Source: Gillisella terrae
Lineage (GTDB): Bacteria; Pseudomonadota; Alphaproteobacteria; Rhizobiales; Rhizobiaceae
Direction: 5' to 3'
Assembly (NCBI RefSeq): GCF_004801395.1
Contig: NZ_SSOA01000002.1
Location: 62,001-126,000 of the forward strand
DNA length: 64,000 nucleotides
Position numbers and translations under genes: made by a program. This document shows positions 62,556-64,000 of the stretch, one piece after another. Within the stretch, counting starts at the first letter, position 1, and every line of letters begins with the position of its first letter. Under the pieces are notes generated by a model. It had not been told where the DNA came from and ran no database searches. It saw nothing but the letters and a program-made list of their open reading frames with translations.

Positions 62556-64000
62556 ATGCTCGTTTTCCTGAGAAAAACCGCCGGTACATGGTTTGTAAAA
62601 GGGCTTCTCCTTCTCCTTGTCGCATCCTTCGGCGTCTGGGGCATTTCTAGCTCTCTGGTGGGGTCAACCTCCAACAAGGTCATCACCGTCGGTCAGCAGA
62701 GCGTCAATGTGAATGATTTCCAGCTGGCTTACAGACGCCAGATGTCGGACCTCAGCCGTCGCTTTGGCACCCAGCTCACCACAGAACAGGCGCGCTCGCT
62801 TGGCATCGAGCAACAGGTCTATTCGCAACTGGCAGCCGGTGCCGCCCTCGATCAATTGGCGGCAAACATGGATCTTGGTTTGTCGAAAGATCGCCTGGCG
62901 CAGTTGATTGGCGATGATCCGGCCTTCAAGAACAGCAATGGCCAGTTCGACAAGCAATTGTTCTCATCGCGCCTGCGCAATTCCGGTATCCGTGAGGAAG
63001 ACTACATCACCGAACGCTCAAAAGTTGCTGTCCGCAGCCAGATTGTGGATGCGACAGCAGAGGGCTTTGTAGCGCCCAAGGTTCTGGTTGATGCGCTGAA
63101 GCTCTATCGTCAGGAAAGCCGCTCGATTGATTATCTGTTGCTGACAACCGCAACAATCGATCCGATCAAGGCCCCGGATGATGCAACATTGAAAACCTGG
63201 TTTGATACGGTCAAGGCCCGCTACCGCGCACCCGAGTATCGCAACTTCACGTATGTCAAGCTGGAGCCAGCCGATATTGCCGACACCAAGGCCATCACAG
63301 ATGATCAGGTGAAAAAGGAATACGAGACCAACCTCAAGCGTTACGAGGTTGCAGGGACGCGCACCGTAGAGCAGCTGACCTTCCAGACCAAGGAACTGGC
63401 GCAGGCTGCCGAGCAGGCATTGAAGTCGGGCAAGACATTCGACCAACTGGTTGCCGATCAGGGCAAAACCGCAACAGACGTCTTGCTTGGTGATTTTTCT
63501 CAGGCCGACCTGCCTGACCCGGTTATCGCCAAAGCCGTGTTTGCGGTTGCAAAAGACGGAGAAACCACGCCCGTCGTCGAGGGTTCGTTTGGTCCGGTCA
63601 TTTTGCGGGTCACCAATATCAAGCCGAACCACACCAAGTCCTTGGACGAAGTTAAGGCACAGATCAGGGAAGACCTTGCAGCAACAGCCGCGGCCGCACA
63701 GATCAATGACGTCCATGACCGTTTCGAAGATCTGCGCGCTTCGGGCTCAAGCCTGGAAGAAGCCGCCTCCAAGGTTGGTCTGCATGCCGTGAAGGTTGCG
63801 GGCATTGATGCGCAGGGCAACGACAAGGCCGACAAGCCCGTCGATGGTATCCCTGAAAAGCCTCAGCTTTTGAAAACCGTGTTTGAAACGGAAGTTGGAG
63901 CGGATCCTCTGCCGCTCAATCTCGGCCGCAGTGGCTACCTATGGTTTGATGTCACGTCTGTTGACGCTCCGCGCGACAGAACGCTTGATGAAGTAAAGGC
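62556..64000 (+). CDS. PpiD-like periplasmic folding chaperone, N-terminal part
   Basis: Runs off the right edge; 481 residues visible. One N-terminal membrane anchor (TWFVKGLLLLLVASFGVWGI), then a SurA-N-like chaperone region and a parvulin-type domain around 260-360 (SGKTFDQLVADQGK, DLPDPVIAKAVFAVAKDGET, GPVILRVTNIKP). It helps fold outer-membrane and periplasmic proteins. The order gltA then this gene is not an obvious operon because a terminator stands between. Confidence 0.87.
   Translation, partial: MLVFLRKTAGTWFVKGLLLLLVASFGVWGISSSLVGSTSNKVITVGQQSVNVNDFQLAYRRQMSDLSRRFGTQLTTEQARSLGIEQQVYSQLAAGAALDQLAANMDLGLSKDRLAQLIGDDPAFKNSNGQFDKQLFSSRLRNSGIREEDYITERSKVAVRSQIVDATAEGFVAPKVLVDALKLYRQESRSIDYLLLTTATIDPIKAPDDATLKTWFDTVKARYRAPEYRNFTYVKLEPADIADTKAITDDQVKKEYETNLKRYEVAGTRTVEQLTFQTKELAQAAEQALKSGKTFDQLVADQGKTATDVLLGDFSQADLPDPVIAKAVFAVAKDGETTPVVEGSFGPVILRVTNIKPNHTKSLDEVKAQIREDLAATAAAAQINDVHDRFEDLRASGSSLEEAASKVGLHAVKVAGIDAQGNDKADKPVDGIPEKPQLLKTVFETEVGADPLPLNLGRSGYLWFDVTSVDAPRDRTLDEVK

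Noticed and set aside
1..64000. Prophage, insertion sequence, integrated plasmid or defence island
   Set aside because: No transposase, integrase, phage structural or restriction/defence gene was recognised, and the tRNA genes have no integrase or direct repeat beside them.

Overview
The window reads as ordinary chromosome of an alphaproteobacterium of the order Hyphomicrobiales, most like the Brucella/Ochrobactrum group. Supporting signs are a GluP-type sugar carrier, a one-step phosphatidylcholine synthase, two DUF1127 mini-proteins, an alphaproteobacterial SOS box (GAAC-N7-GAAC) before lexA, a lexA-comEC-gltA neighbourhood, CheD, and a family of palindromic intergenic repeats built round CCTTAAATCGGAATCGATTT. 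The genus is an inference. No prophage, transposase, integrase or CRISPR array was seen.

Layout. 1-10 kb: end of a chemoreceptor, xanthine phosphoribosyltransferase, a tandem universal stress protein, a CinA-type protein, tRNA-Leu, a thioesterase with a degenerate carrier domain, a class D beta-lactamase, GluP, and a Zn/Cd/Pb ATPase behind a MerR-type promoter. 10-24 kb: entericidin-like lipoprotein, formyltransferase-fold protein, LysR regulator beside two DUF1127 genes, a GlxA/AraC regulator, pentapeptide protein, a BMP-type nucleoside ABC importer, Pcs, a UbiH-type hydroxylase, CcdA, tRNA-Lys, CspA and DusA. 24-40 kb: a FabMG-like protein, DUF1489, a TctDE-like two-component operon with its own binding protein facing a tctCBA tripartite carboxylate transporter, L-serine dehydratase with a structured leader or small RNA, DUF599 and DUF1624 membrane proteins, a MerR regulator and MgtE.

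40-56 kb is a cobalamin region: cobA-cobB-cobC-cobD on the minus strand, cbiD-cobK on the plus strand, then cheD and a nucleoside hydrolase, then the minus-strand operon cbiX, cobH fusion, cobL, cobI, cbiG-cobJ fusion, cobM. CbiX, CbiG and CbiD are enzymes of the early-cobalt (anaerobic-type) route; CobG, CobF and CobN are not in the window. This set covers most of the steps from sirohydrochlorin to cobinamide phosphate; a CobQ/CbiP amidase is not in the window. 56-64 kb: a TSUP transporter, lexA, comEC, gltA and the start of a PpiD-like chaperone that runs off the end.

Most interesting points: an unusual N-terminal domain fused to CobH; a stretch of about 120 bp at roughly 20% GC inside cbiD; a compact structured transcript with its own promoter and strong terminator upstream of sdaA; a thioesterase whose carrier domain has lost its attachment serine; and long near-perfect palindromic repeats in several intergenic gaps.
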